NCBI GenBank assembly: GCA_900319895.1
Contig: ONQK01000185.1
Location: forward strand, 1 to 5,008
Reading direction: 5' to 3'
Length of the DNA: 5,008 bases
From: an uncultured Prevotella sp.
GTDB taxonomy: Bacteria; Bacteroidota; Bacteroidia; Bacteroidales; Bacteroidaceae
A model generated the notes under the pieces. It did not search any database. It was not told the DNA's origin and saw nothing but the letters and a program-made list of their open reading frames with translations. The position numbers and the translations under genes are program-made. Shown here piece after piece: positions 1 through 5,003 of the stretch. Numbering within the stretch: position 1 is the stretch's first letter; each line of letters starts with the position of its first letter.

Positions 1-155
1 ACCACGATTTTTCCTGCATATTCTTCTGCCAACTCGCTGATCAATGGCGCCAGCATGCGACACGGGCCGCACCAAGTTGCCCAAAGGTCAACAACCAATG
101 GCAATTCGCCATTCTTGTAACTCTCAAAATTTTCTGTTGTAATTGTAACTTCCAT
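1..155 (-). CDS. trxA: Thioredoxin, 5' part only (runs off the left edge)
   Basis: Cytoplasmic disulfide reductase: it reduces disulfides in client proteins through a CxxC pair and is itself recycled by thioredoxin reductase. Reading from the ATG at 155 gives 51 complete codons starting MEVTITTENFESYKNGELPL. The strand VVDLWATWCGPCRMLAPLI is the classical thioredoxin core, with W28, C29, G30, P31 and C32 forming the WCGPC active site. D23 matches the buried Asp that assists catalysis, and P37 matches the conserved helix proline. No signal peptide precedes it, so it is the cytoplasmic type rather than an exported TlpA or DsbE-like protein. Thioredoxins are about 105 residues long, so roughly half the gene, including the cis-Pro loop, is outside the window. 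There is no Shine-Dalgarno sequence before the ATG, as is usual in Bacteroidota. It lies 99 bp downstream of dnaE in the same direction but has its own promoter. The family call is firm; the exact paralogue is not. Confidence 0.95.
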   Translation of the reverse strand, partial: MEVTITTENFESYKNGELPLVVDLWATWCGPCRMLAPLISELAEEYAGKIV

Positions 156-203
156 TATAATCAAATCTATTTTAATGTTGATATTAAATTCTCATTTTCC
201 TTG

Positions 204-234
204 CAAATATACAAATTTTTATTATTCTAACAAG
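204..234 (-). promoter_or_regulatory. Bacteroidota-type promoter of the thioredoxin gene
   Basis: On the minus strand the -7 box is TATATTTG (204-211), a full match to TAnnTTTG. A -33 CTTG (231-234) lies upstream, with exactly 19 bases between its TTG and the -7 box. This is the housekeeping sigma-ABfr consensus of Bacteroidota. The expected start is near 197-200, giving an untranslated leader of roughly 45 nt with no ribosome binding site. The -33 element sits only about 20 bp after the dnaE stop codon. I see no strong GC-rich terminator between dnaE and this promoter, so some read-through from dnaE is possible. Confidence 0.75.
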
Positions 235-254
235 AATTCCTTCTTTTTATTTAT

Positions 255-3200
255 TCAGTTGACTTGAAAACGGAGGATTTGCTGTACATTTCCGGCCTCT
301 TCTCCACTGTTCTCGTCATCAGTTCCGTTGTTTTCCAGAAACCCAATCAATTCCTTGGTCAACTTTATGCCTGGGCGCGGCCCTCTCAAAAGTACTTGTC
401 GGGCATGTTCGCCATTATTGACAAGGGCAATGTAAAGCTGTGTCGTTCCCGGCTCGACAAGACTTTCCAACTCGGTGATGAACGTGTCGTTAAGTGCAAG
501 TGCCGGGATGGTAATCGTAAGTTTTTCAATCTGTTTGTCCCTCACATCGCTGAGATATTCCACGTTGGTGAGCCTCAATTCATAGCTACTACTATTTTTA
601 AAGCGTTGTACATATTGTGCTGTAACAAGGATTGAGGCGCCTTCCACGAACCAGTTTCGCCAATTGGTCCAGTTTTCGTCAAAAAGCGCGAGCTCTCCTG
701 AGCCTTCGTAGTCTTCGATGGTGACGAAGCCAAAAGGCTTGTTCGTCTTTTGGGAGAAAAGTTCTTTGACATTGGTGATTATCCCACCGAATCTCAGCGT
801 TGCGCGCTGTGCCAAGCCGACTTTGTCTGCATCCCTTCCCACTTCGCTGACATGCGTATTACAAAGATATTTCAGGACTACCGAATAGTCGTCCAGCGGA
901 TGTGCTGAAAGATAAATTCCGACGAGTTCACGCTCGCGGTTCAAACGTTCCAGCGAGCCCCATTTTTCCGTTTTCGGGAATTTAGGCACTGCCATTTCTA
1001 TGCCTCCCATATCTCCGAAGAGCGAGTTTTGGCAGCTGCTGACCTCTGCCTGAAAAAGTTGTCCGTAGCGCAAGAGTTGCTCCAAAAAGGTTTCTCCCTT
1101 GGCATTAGGGACAAAATAAGCCTCGCGCAGCTCGCCAAAGCTGTCGAATCCTCCGCTGAGCACCAAGCTTTCCAGCGCTTTTTTGTTCACTGCCGTCAAG
1201 TTCACCCGTTGAATGAAGTCGTAAATGTCCTTGAACGCTCCGTTTTCGTTCCTCTCGTTGATAATTGCGGTGCTGGCGGACTCTCCCATGCCCTTGATGG
1301 CGGCCAGCCCGAAGCGGATTTCCCCCTTTTTATTGGCTGCGAACCTCAGTTGACTTTCGTTGACATCAGGCCCGAGAGTCTGCACGCCTATTGAGCGGCA
1401 CTCGTCCATCAGCTTGGTAATTTCCGTGATGTTGTCTTTGTTTCTGCTCATCACCGCCGCCATGTATTCTGCCGGATAGTGTGCCTTGAGATATGCCGTC
1501 TGATAGGCCACCCAGGAGTAGCACGTTGCATGACTTTTGTTGAACGCATATTCTGCAAATTTTTTCCAATCGTTCCAAATCTTCTCCAAGATTTTCAGGT
1601 CGTAGCCGTTTTTCTGACCGCCTTCATAGAACAATCCTTCCAACTCCGCCATTTTCTTCTGGTCTTTCTTTCCCATCGCCTTGCGCAGCGTATCGCTTTG
1701 CCCTCGAGTGAAATTTGCCAATTGCCTCGACTGAAGCATCACCTGCTCTTGATAAACCGTGATGCCGTAAGTGTCCTTCAGGTATTTTTCCATGCAAGGC
1801 AAATCATAGGAAATCCTTGATGGATCCCGCTTGCGGGCAATAAATTCCGGGATATAGTCCATCGGTCCTGGCCGATACAACGCATTCATGGCAATCAAGT
1901 CTTCAAATGCCGTTGGTTTCAGCTCGCGCAAATACTTCTGCATACCTCCCGACTCGAACTGGAACGTGCCGACGGTCTGCCCTCGTTGGTATAGCTCATA
2001 GGTTTTTTCGTCATCGATAGGAATTTCATCAATATCTATGAACTGGCCTGTGGTGTATTTTATATTTTCTATGGCTTCTTTGATGATGGACAGCGTTTTC
2101 AGCCCCAAGAAGTCCATTTTTATCAGCCCGGTCTCTTCTATCACCCCACCTTCATATTGTGTACAGACGATTCTGTTGCCCGTTTTCGTGCCATCATCAG
2201 CAGTTGAGACTGGCACCCAGTCGCTGATGGGGTCGCGACAGATAATGGTTCCGCAGGCATGGATACCCGTTCCGCGCACATTGCCTTCCAGCATTTTCGC
2301 GTATTTAATGGTGTTGCAGATTCTGGGGTCGTCCGACACCTCCATTTCCTTGAGCTCCCTGACCACGCTCAGCACGTTTGGCAGGTTCATTTTCAGTGTT
2401 TTTTGCGTCACCGGATCCTTGGGCATGCGCTCGGGCACCAGTTTGCACATTTGATTAGAGGTCTCAATGGGCAGGTCCTCTACCCGCGCCACGTCTTTCA
2501 GCGCCATTTTCGTCGCCATGGTACTGTATGTGATGATGTGCGCGACCTTGTCCACTCCATATTTCTGCGTCACCCAATCCAACACTTTTCCGCGCCCGTC
2601 GTCATCAAAGTCCGTATCAATATCGGGCAAGGAGATGCGGTCCGGATTCAGAAAACGCTCAAAGAGCAGGTCGTATTTCATGGGGTCAATGCGCGTAATT
2701 CCCAGACAGTAGGCCACCACGGATCCGGCGGCAGAGCCGCGCCCCGGCCCGACGATGACGTCCAATTCGTTTCGCGCCACATTGATGAAATCCTGCACAA
2801 TCAAGAAATATCCCGGGAAACCCATCGTCTTCATGATGTGCAGCTCGAAATTCAGCCGCTCCTCCACTTCTTTGTCCAGCGGGTCTCCATAGAGTTTCTT
2901 AGCACCCTCGTAAGTCAATTCACGCAAATAGTCCGCCTCCAATTTGATGCGATAAAGCCGGTCAATTCCGCCCAAATGTTGGATTTTCCGATCCCCTTCA
3001 TCCTTGGGCAGCGGGTTTTCGCCATTTTCATCGGAGACAAACTCTTGATAAAGCTGTTCGTCCGTATATTTGGCGCGGATTGTCTCCTCGGTCCCAAAGC
3101 TCTCTGGAATGGGGAAAAAAGGCATGATCGGTGCATGGTCAATGGAATAGATTTCAACTTTGTCGAGGACTTCGCAGGTGTTGCGCAGCGCTTGGGGCAC

Positions 3201-4034
3201 ATCAGCAAACACTTCGTTCATCTCCTCACGCGTTTTCATCCACTCTTGCTTTGTATAAAGCATCCTGTCGGTGTCCGAGACGAGCTTTCCCGTCGAGATG
3301 CACAGCAAGTGGTCGTGTGCCTCCGCATTTTCCTTGTCCACAAAATGTGAGTCATTTGAGCAAATCAACTTCACACCGTATTCTTGGGCAAGCTCCATCA
3401 ACACCTTGTTCGCCTTCTGTTGCAATGGGAATGTCTCCCGATTCGCCCTAATATTAGGGTCTTTCACCTCATGACGTTGCAACTCCAAGTAATAGTCCTC
3501 ACCAAAAACCCGCTTGTACCATTCAAGGGCCTCGCGCGCGGCATCCATGTTGCCGTTCAAGATATGACGCGGAACCTCGCCTGCAATACACGCCGAACAA
3601 ACGACTAGCCCTTCATGATAGCGTTCAATGTCTTCGCGATCCGTCCTCGGACGCCCATAAAATCCATCGACCCACGCATTGGAAACGATTTTGACGAGAT
3701 TTTTGTAGCCGACATAGTTCTTGGCAAGCAGAATGAGATGATAGCCGTGATGGTCGCCTTTTTCCTTCAACTTATCCGTCTTTTTCCGCGGCGCCACATA
3801 CACCTCGCATCCTATGATGGGCTTAAACGGCTCGAGCCCCTCCGCCGCACGCCCTTTGTTGACCTTGGCGCAATGGTTGACAAAGTCTTTGACACCAAAC
3901 ATGTTGCCATGGTCAGTGATGGCAATGCCGCGCTGGCCATCGTCAATGGCTTTTTTCACCAAACGTTCTACACTCGACTGCCCGTCCAAGACAGAATAAT
4001 AGGTGTGGACATGCAAATGTACAAAATCTTCCAT
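255..4034 (-). CDS. dnaE: DNA polymerase III alpha subunit (replicative DNA polymerase, DnaE1 type)
   Basis: Catalytic subunit of the replicative DNA polymerase III holoenzyme: it extends primers at the fork, tethered to the beta clamp. Domain order over 1259 aa: (1) PHP domain, about 1-290, opening HLHVHT (6-11), with TDHGN (40-44) and SNDSH (226-230). (2) Polymerase core, about 300-860, with GPGRGSAAGS (429-438), the catalytic PDIDTDFDD (470-478; D471 and D473) and the third aspartate in KMDFLG (D641), plus NALYRPGPM (717-725) and the finger segment around KSHATCYSWVAYQTAYLKAH (833-852). (3) Helix-hairpin-helix region, about 905-965. (4) Internal beta-clamp motif QNSLF (1002-1006). (5) OB fold, about 1078-1160, followed by a C-terminal domain and a short acidic tail (1238-1246). 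The protein is about 100 aa longer than E. coli DnaE (1160 aa); part of the excess is a charged segment near 305-360. The start is supported by the usual position of the HxHxHT motif only six residues in. It is intact, with no frameshift. Confidence 0.98.
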   Translation of the reverse strand: MEDFVHLHVHTYYSVLDGQSSVERLVKKAIDDGQRGIAITDHGNMFGVKDFVNHCAKVNKGRAAEGLEPFKPIIGCEVYVAPRKKTDKLKEKGDHHGYHLILLAKNYVGYKNLVKIVSNAWVDGFYGRPRTDREDIERYHEGLVVCSACIAGEVPRHILNGNMDAAREALEWYKRVFGEDYYLELQRHEVKDPNIRANRETFPLQQKANKVLMELAQEYGVKLICSNDSHFVDKENAEAHDHLLCISTGKLVSDTDRMLYTKQEWMKTREEMNEVFADVPQALRNTCEVLDKVEIYSIDHAPIMPFFPIPESFGTEETIRAKYTDEQLYQEFVSDENGENPLPKDEGDRKIQHLGGIDRLYRIKLEADYLRELTYEGAKKLYGDPLDKEVEERLNFELHIMKTMGFPGYFLIVQDFINVARNELDVIVGPGRGSAAGSVVAYCLGITRIDPMKYDLLFERFLNPDRISLPDIDTDFDDDGRGKVLDWVTQKYGVDKVAHIITYSTMATKMALKDVARVEDLPIETSNQMCKLVPERMPKDPVTQKTLKMNLPNVLSVVRELKEMEVSDDPRICNTIKYAKMLEGNVRGTGIHACGTIICRDPISDWVPVSTADDGTKTGNRIVCTQYEGGVIEETGLIKMDFLGLKTLSIIKEAIENIKYTTGQFIDIDEIPIDDEKTYELYQRGQTVGTFQFESGGMQKYLRELKPTAFEDLIAMNALYRPGPMDYIPEFIARKRDPSRISYDLPCMEKYLKDTYGITVYQEQVMLQSRQLANFTRGQSDTLRKAMGKKDQKKMAELEGLFYEGGQKNGYDLKILEKIWNDWKKFAEYAFNKSHATCYSWVAYQTAYLKAHYPAEYMAAVMSRNKDNITEITKLMDECRSIGVQTLGPDVNESQLRFAANKKGEIRFGLAAIKGMGESASTAIINERNENGAFKDIYDFIQRVNLTAVNKKALESLVLSGGFDSFGELREAYFVPNAKGETFLEQLLRYGQLFQAEVSSCQNSLFGDMGGIEMAVPKFPKTEKWGSLERLNRERELVGIYLSAHPLDDYSVVLKYLCNTHVSEVGRDADKVGLAQRATLRFGGIITNVKELFSQKTNKPFGFVTIEDYEGSGELALFDENWTNWRNWFVEGASILVTAQYVQRFKNSSSYELRLTNVEYLSDVRDKQIEKLTITIPALALNDTFITELESLVEPGTTQLYIALVNNGEHARQVLLRGPRPGIKLTKELIGFLENNGTDDENSGEEAGNVQQILRFQVN

Positions 4035-4073
4035 GCTGAAATCATTTTATTTAGGGGTTCATGCGAATGCCTG

Positions 4074-4091
4074 CGAGTGAACCGAGTGAAC
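4074..4091. repeat. Perfect tandem 9-bp repeat at the dnaE transcription start
   Basis: Two adjacent identical copies, CGAGTGAAC at 4074-4082 and 4083-4091 (GTTCACTCG twice on the minus strand). They touch the dnaE -7 box and cover the position where transcription should begin. A GTTCA at 4057-4061 also forms a 5-bp inverted repeat with TGAAC at 4078-4082, 16 bases apart. Two identical sites spaced 9 bp could bind a repressor or shape the start of the mRNA, but chance duplication is equally possible. The repeat is visible; any role is inference. Confidence 0.6.
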
Positions 4092-4119
4092 AAAGATACA
4101 AATTTTTCATCAAAACCAA
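4091..4119 (-). promoter_or_regulatory. Bacteroidota-type promoter of dnaE
   Basis: On the minus strand the -7 box is TATCTTTG (4091-4098), matching TAnnTTTG, and a -33 TTG lies at 4117-4119 with an 18-base spacer. The expected start is about 4084-4086, giving a leader of roughly 50 nt. That leader shows no Shine-Dalgarno sequence; the bases just before the ATG are A/T-rich, as is common in this phylum. The spacer is one base off the preferred 19. Confidence 0.65.
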
Positions 4120-4133
4120 CAGCTTTTTCCTGG

Positions 4134-4153
4134 GCAAAAAACAGTTTTTTTGC
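4134..4153. repeat. A/T hairpin directly behind the dnaE promoter
   Basis: Perfect 8-bp inverted repeat GCAAAAAA (4134-4141) and TTTTTTGC (4146-4153) with the four-base loop CAGT. Flanking GG (4132-4133) and CC (4156-4157) could extend it past a two-base bulge. It lies 15 bp upstream of the dnaE -33 element. The A-run/loop/T-run form resembles a weak bidirectional terminator and could end transcription coming from further right on the minus strand. It could equally be an AT-rich upstream promoter element. No separate U-run follows it on either strand, so a terminator call is tentative. Confidence 0.4.
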
Positions 4154-4213
4154 AACCCTCTGACAGCAAGCCGTTTCCACGATAAGGCAAGGTTGGAGCG
4201 CCTCAACAGAAAT

Positions 4214-4246
4214 GAGGAGGACGACCTAACACAGGCAATCCTCCTC
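4214..4246. repeat. GA/CT-rich inverted repeat (strong stem-loop)
   Basis: Arms GAGGAGGA (4214-4221) and TCCTCCTC (4239-4246) are perfectly complementary, 17 bases apart. Inside, CCT (4225-4227) can pair with AGG (4233-4235) around the loop AACAC, giving a two-tier stem with a symmetric three-base internal loop. An A-run follows on the plus side (4250-4256), which would be a T-run before the hairpin on the minus strand. That is the wrong order for an intrinsic terminator in either direction. It may be an RNA structure, a protein site or the end of a small mobile repeat. Confidence 0.55.
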
Positions 4247-4267
4247 CCGAAAAAAAGTAATAAAATA

Positions 4268-4288
4268 AATAAAAAAACGGTTTTTATT
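4268..4288. terminator. Weak AT-only terminator-like hairpin
   Basis: AATAAAAA (4268-4275) and TTTTTATT (4281-4288) form an 8-bp A/T stem around a five-base loop. On the minus strand the stem is followed by a further T-rich stretch (down to about 4250). It lies just after the stop of the short minus-strand frame ending at 4292, the place expected for the 3' end of a transcript covering the GC-rich island. A stem with no G-C pairs is a poor terminator, so this is a low-confidence call. Confidence 0.25.
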
Positions 4289-4291
4289 CTA

Positions 4292-4387
4292 CTATTGAAC
4301 GGATTCTTGTAAAAATATTTGTCCCGCCCCGTTGATTTGGGGACGCATCAACACCTTCATGCCCCACATCCCCTGAGACCGCACCAT
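4292..4387 (-). CDS. Possible 31-aa peptide, unrecognised (doubtful)
   Basis: The minus strand reads ATG at 4387 to TAG at 4292. The 31 residues begin MVRSQGMWGM, continue KVLMRPQINGAGQ and end IFLQESVQ, with an internal ATG at residue 7. An in-frame stop lies 8 codons upstream of the first ATG. The residue mix looks more protein-like than a random frame, but I do not recognise a family. There is no ribosome binding site and no near promoter; the closest candidate starts about 285 bp upstream. The same bases form stable hairpins, so the segment may instead be a structured RNA or a fragment of a dispersed repeat. Treat as a candidate only. Confidence 0.15.
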   Translation of the reverse strand: MVRSQGMWGMKVLMRPQINGAGQIFLQESVQ

Positions 4388-4450
4388 CGCTCTCCATACC
4401 TTGCACGAGCACAGGGGCTAAAAGGCCTGAACAACGAGGGACTCTGACCC
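4321..4450. other. GC-rich, hairpin-dense island (possible structured RNA)
   Basis: A GC-rich block inside AT-rich DNA, with several complementary arms. CCCCT (4370-4374) pairs with AGGGG (4413-4417). It encloses a hairpin of GAGA (4375-4378) with TCTC (4391-4394), extended past one mismatch by CG/CG (4380-4381 with 4388-4389), and a small TGC/GCA hairpin (4402-4404, 4409-4411): a three-way-junction shape. To its left, GTCCC/GGGAC (4321-4325, 4340-4344), GTTGAT/ATCAAC (4331-4336, 4347-4352) and GCAT/ATGC (4345-4348, 4359-4362, continued by GGG/CCC) overlap and are mutually exclusive. I see none of the conserved cores of tmRNA, RNase P RNA or SRP RNA. The pairings are real in sequence; an RNA gene is inference and the strand is unknown. 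Confidence 0.3.
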
Positions 4451-4640
4451 GACATAACTCTTATTTCAAGACTTTCTCATTTTACTTTACTCAACTTTTT
4501 TATTTCAGTGAAAAACTCTCGCCGCTCCTCTAAGAATTGGCGTATCTGTCATCAATTCATTACTCCATCGACTATGTTTTTACTTCCAAATTTACTACTT
4601 ACAGCTAAATTGTCTTTTTTTAGTATCCCTTCCACATTCA

Positions 4641-4658
4641 AGACCTGTCTTAAGGTCT
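4641..4658. repeat. Small inverted repeat near the start of a candidate transcript
   Basis: AGACCT (4641-4646) and AGGTCT (4653-4658) are perfect complements around a six-base loop. The stem would lie within the first 30 nt or so of an RNA started from the candidate minus-strand promoter at 4679-4710. It could be a 5' stabilising hairpin or simply chance. Confidence 0.4.
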
Positions 4659-4675
4659 AAAAATGATGAAAATTC

Positions 4676-4701
4676 GCGCAAAGGTAATAATATTTTTGCG
4701 C
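4676..4701. repeat. Inverted repeat overlapping the orphan promoter -7 box
   Basis: GCGCAAA (4676-4682) and TTTGCGC (4695-4701) are perfect 7-bp arms, 12 bases apart. The left arm contains the TTTG half of the minus-strand -7 box. The right arm contains TTTG of a plus-strand TATTTTTG (4691-4698), which also matches TAnnTTTG but has no TTG at the right distance upstream. The dyad therefore either marks two face-to-face -7 elements or is an operator covering the promoter. Confidence 0.5.
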
Positions 4702-4710
4702 ATCTACAAA
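4679..4710 (-). promoter_or_regulatory. Candidate minus-strand promoter without an assigned gene
   Basis: On the minus strand the -7 box is TACCTTTG (4679-4686) and the -33 element is TTTG (4707-4710), 20 bases apart, close to the Bacteroidota consensus. Upstream of it lies an uninterrupted T9/A8 tract (4722-4738) in a very AT-rich block, placed like an UP element. Transcription would begin near 4672 and run left through the GC-rich island towards dnaE. No obvious gene starts in the following 250 bp, so it may drive a non-coding RNA, a very long dnaE leader, or nothing. Confidence 0.4.
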
Positions 4711-4794
4711 ATACATTTTACTTTTTTTTTAAAAAAAATGTTATTTAACTGTTTTTAAAACACTTGAAGAAGGGGAATTATTCAACAAAAAATG

Positions 4795-4823
4795 AGTGGG
4801 ACGACAAAAAAAGTGGGACGACA
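4795..4823. repeat. 12-bp direct repeat, period 17
   Basis: AGTGGGACGACA occurs at 4795-4806 and again at 4812-4823, separated by five A residues. Further short direct repeats follow: ACAGG twice around 4821-4834, and TCACAGAA at 4858-4865 and 4869-4876 with an 11-bp period. Such clustering suggests slippage-derived or dispersed intergenic repeat DNA rather than a gene. Confidence 0.6.
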
Positions 4824-4920
4824 GGGAAGACAGGTCAAAAATCAAGGTTTTCAGGAATCACAGAAGAGTCACAGAAATCCGGCCCCGCGCGTACAGACAT
4901 GCAGCACTTTATCTTGATCC

Positions 4921-4940
4921 ACCTGCCCTGCCAAACAGGT
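4921..4940. repeat. Short inverted repeat
   Basis: ACCTG (4921-4925) and CAGGT (4936-4940) can form a 5-bp stem with a ten-base loop. No T-run follows closely on either strand, so it is not a convincing terminator. Confidence 0.3.
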
Positions 4941-4984
4941 TCATCCGTCGAGGCAAAAAGTCCAATTCGATAAAACACCTCGAT

Positions 4985-5003
4985 TGGCTATAAATTATAG
5001 CCA
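4985..5003. repeat. Perfect 19-bp dyad at the right edge (operator-like)
   Basis: TGGCTATAA (4985-4993) and TTATAGCCA (4995-5003) are perfect 9-bp arms around a single central A. With a one-base centre it cannot form a normal RNA hairpin without opening the innermost pairs. It looks more like a binding site for a dimeric regulator, or one end of an element continuing past the window. The gene it would belong to is not visible. Confidence 0.5.

Noticed and set aside
235..248. AAGAA/TTCTT inverted repeat after the dnaE stop as a terminator
   Set aside because: Only five A/T-rich pairs with a four-base loop, no following U-run, and it overlaps the region of the thioredoxin -33 element.
2259..3350. 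Long plus-strand reading frame of 363 codons inside dnaE
   Set aside because: It is entirely antisense to the conserved DnaE polymerase core. Its product is rich in His, Arg and Phe with no recognisable family, as expected from the complement of a constrained gene. The shorter antisense frames at 264-635, 1029-1394, 1479-1820, 2038-2454, 3131-3451 and 3615-4163 were rejected for the same reason.
4051..4073. GGGGTTCATGCGAATGCC resembling a tRNA T-arm
   Set aside because: The loop does not fit the GTTCRA pattern, and no anticodon arm, D-arm or acceptor stem is found at the right distances.
3968..4180. Minus-strand frame of 70 codons overlapping the dnaE start
   Set aside because: It covers the dnaE promoter and the first codons of dnaE in another frame and has no recognisable features.
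4061..4312. Plus-strand frame of 83 codons over the dnaE leader and hairpins
   Set aside because: It spans the dnaE promoter, two inverted repeats and A-runs. The product is a Lys/Phe/Leu/Asn-rich string typical of AT-rich non-coding DNA.
4311..4320. Possible plus-strand -7 box AATATTTG before the GC-rich island
   Set aside because: The first base of TAnnTTTG is missing and the only upstream TTG is at a 16-base spacing, so it is too weak to call, although it keeps the strand of the island open.
4764..4973. Plus-strand frame of 69 codons beginning at a TTG
   Set aside because: Weak start codon, no promoter match before it, a low-complexity Lys/Ser/Thr/Gly product with no family, and it runs through the direct-repeat cluster. 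The frame at 4796-4993 overlaps it in another frame with an equally weak GTG start.
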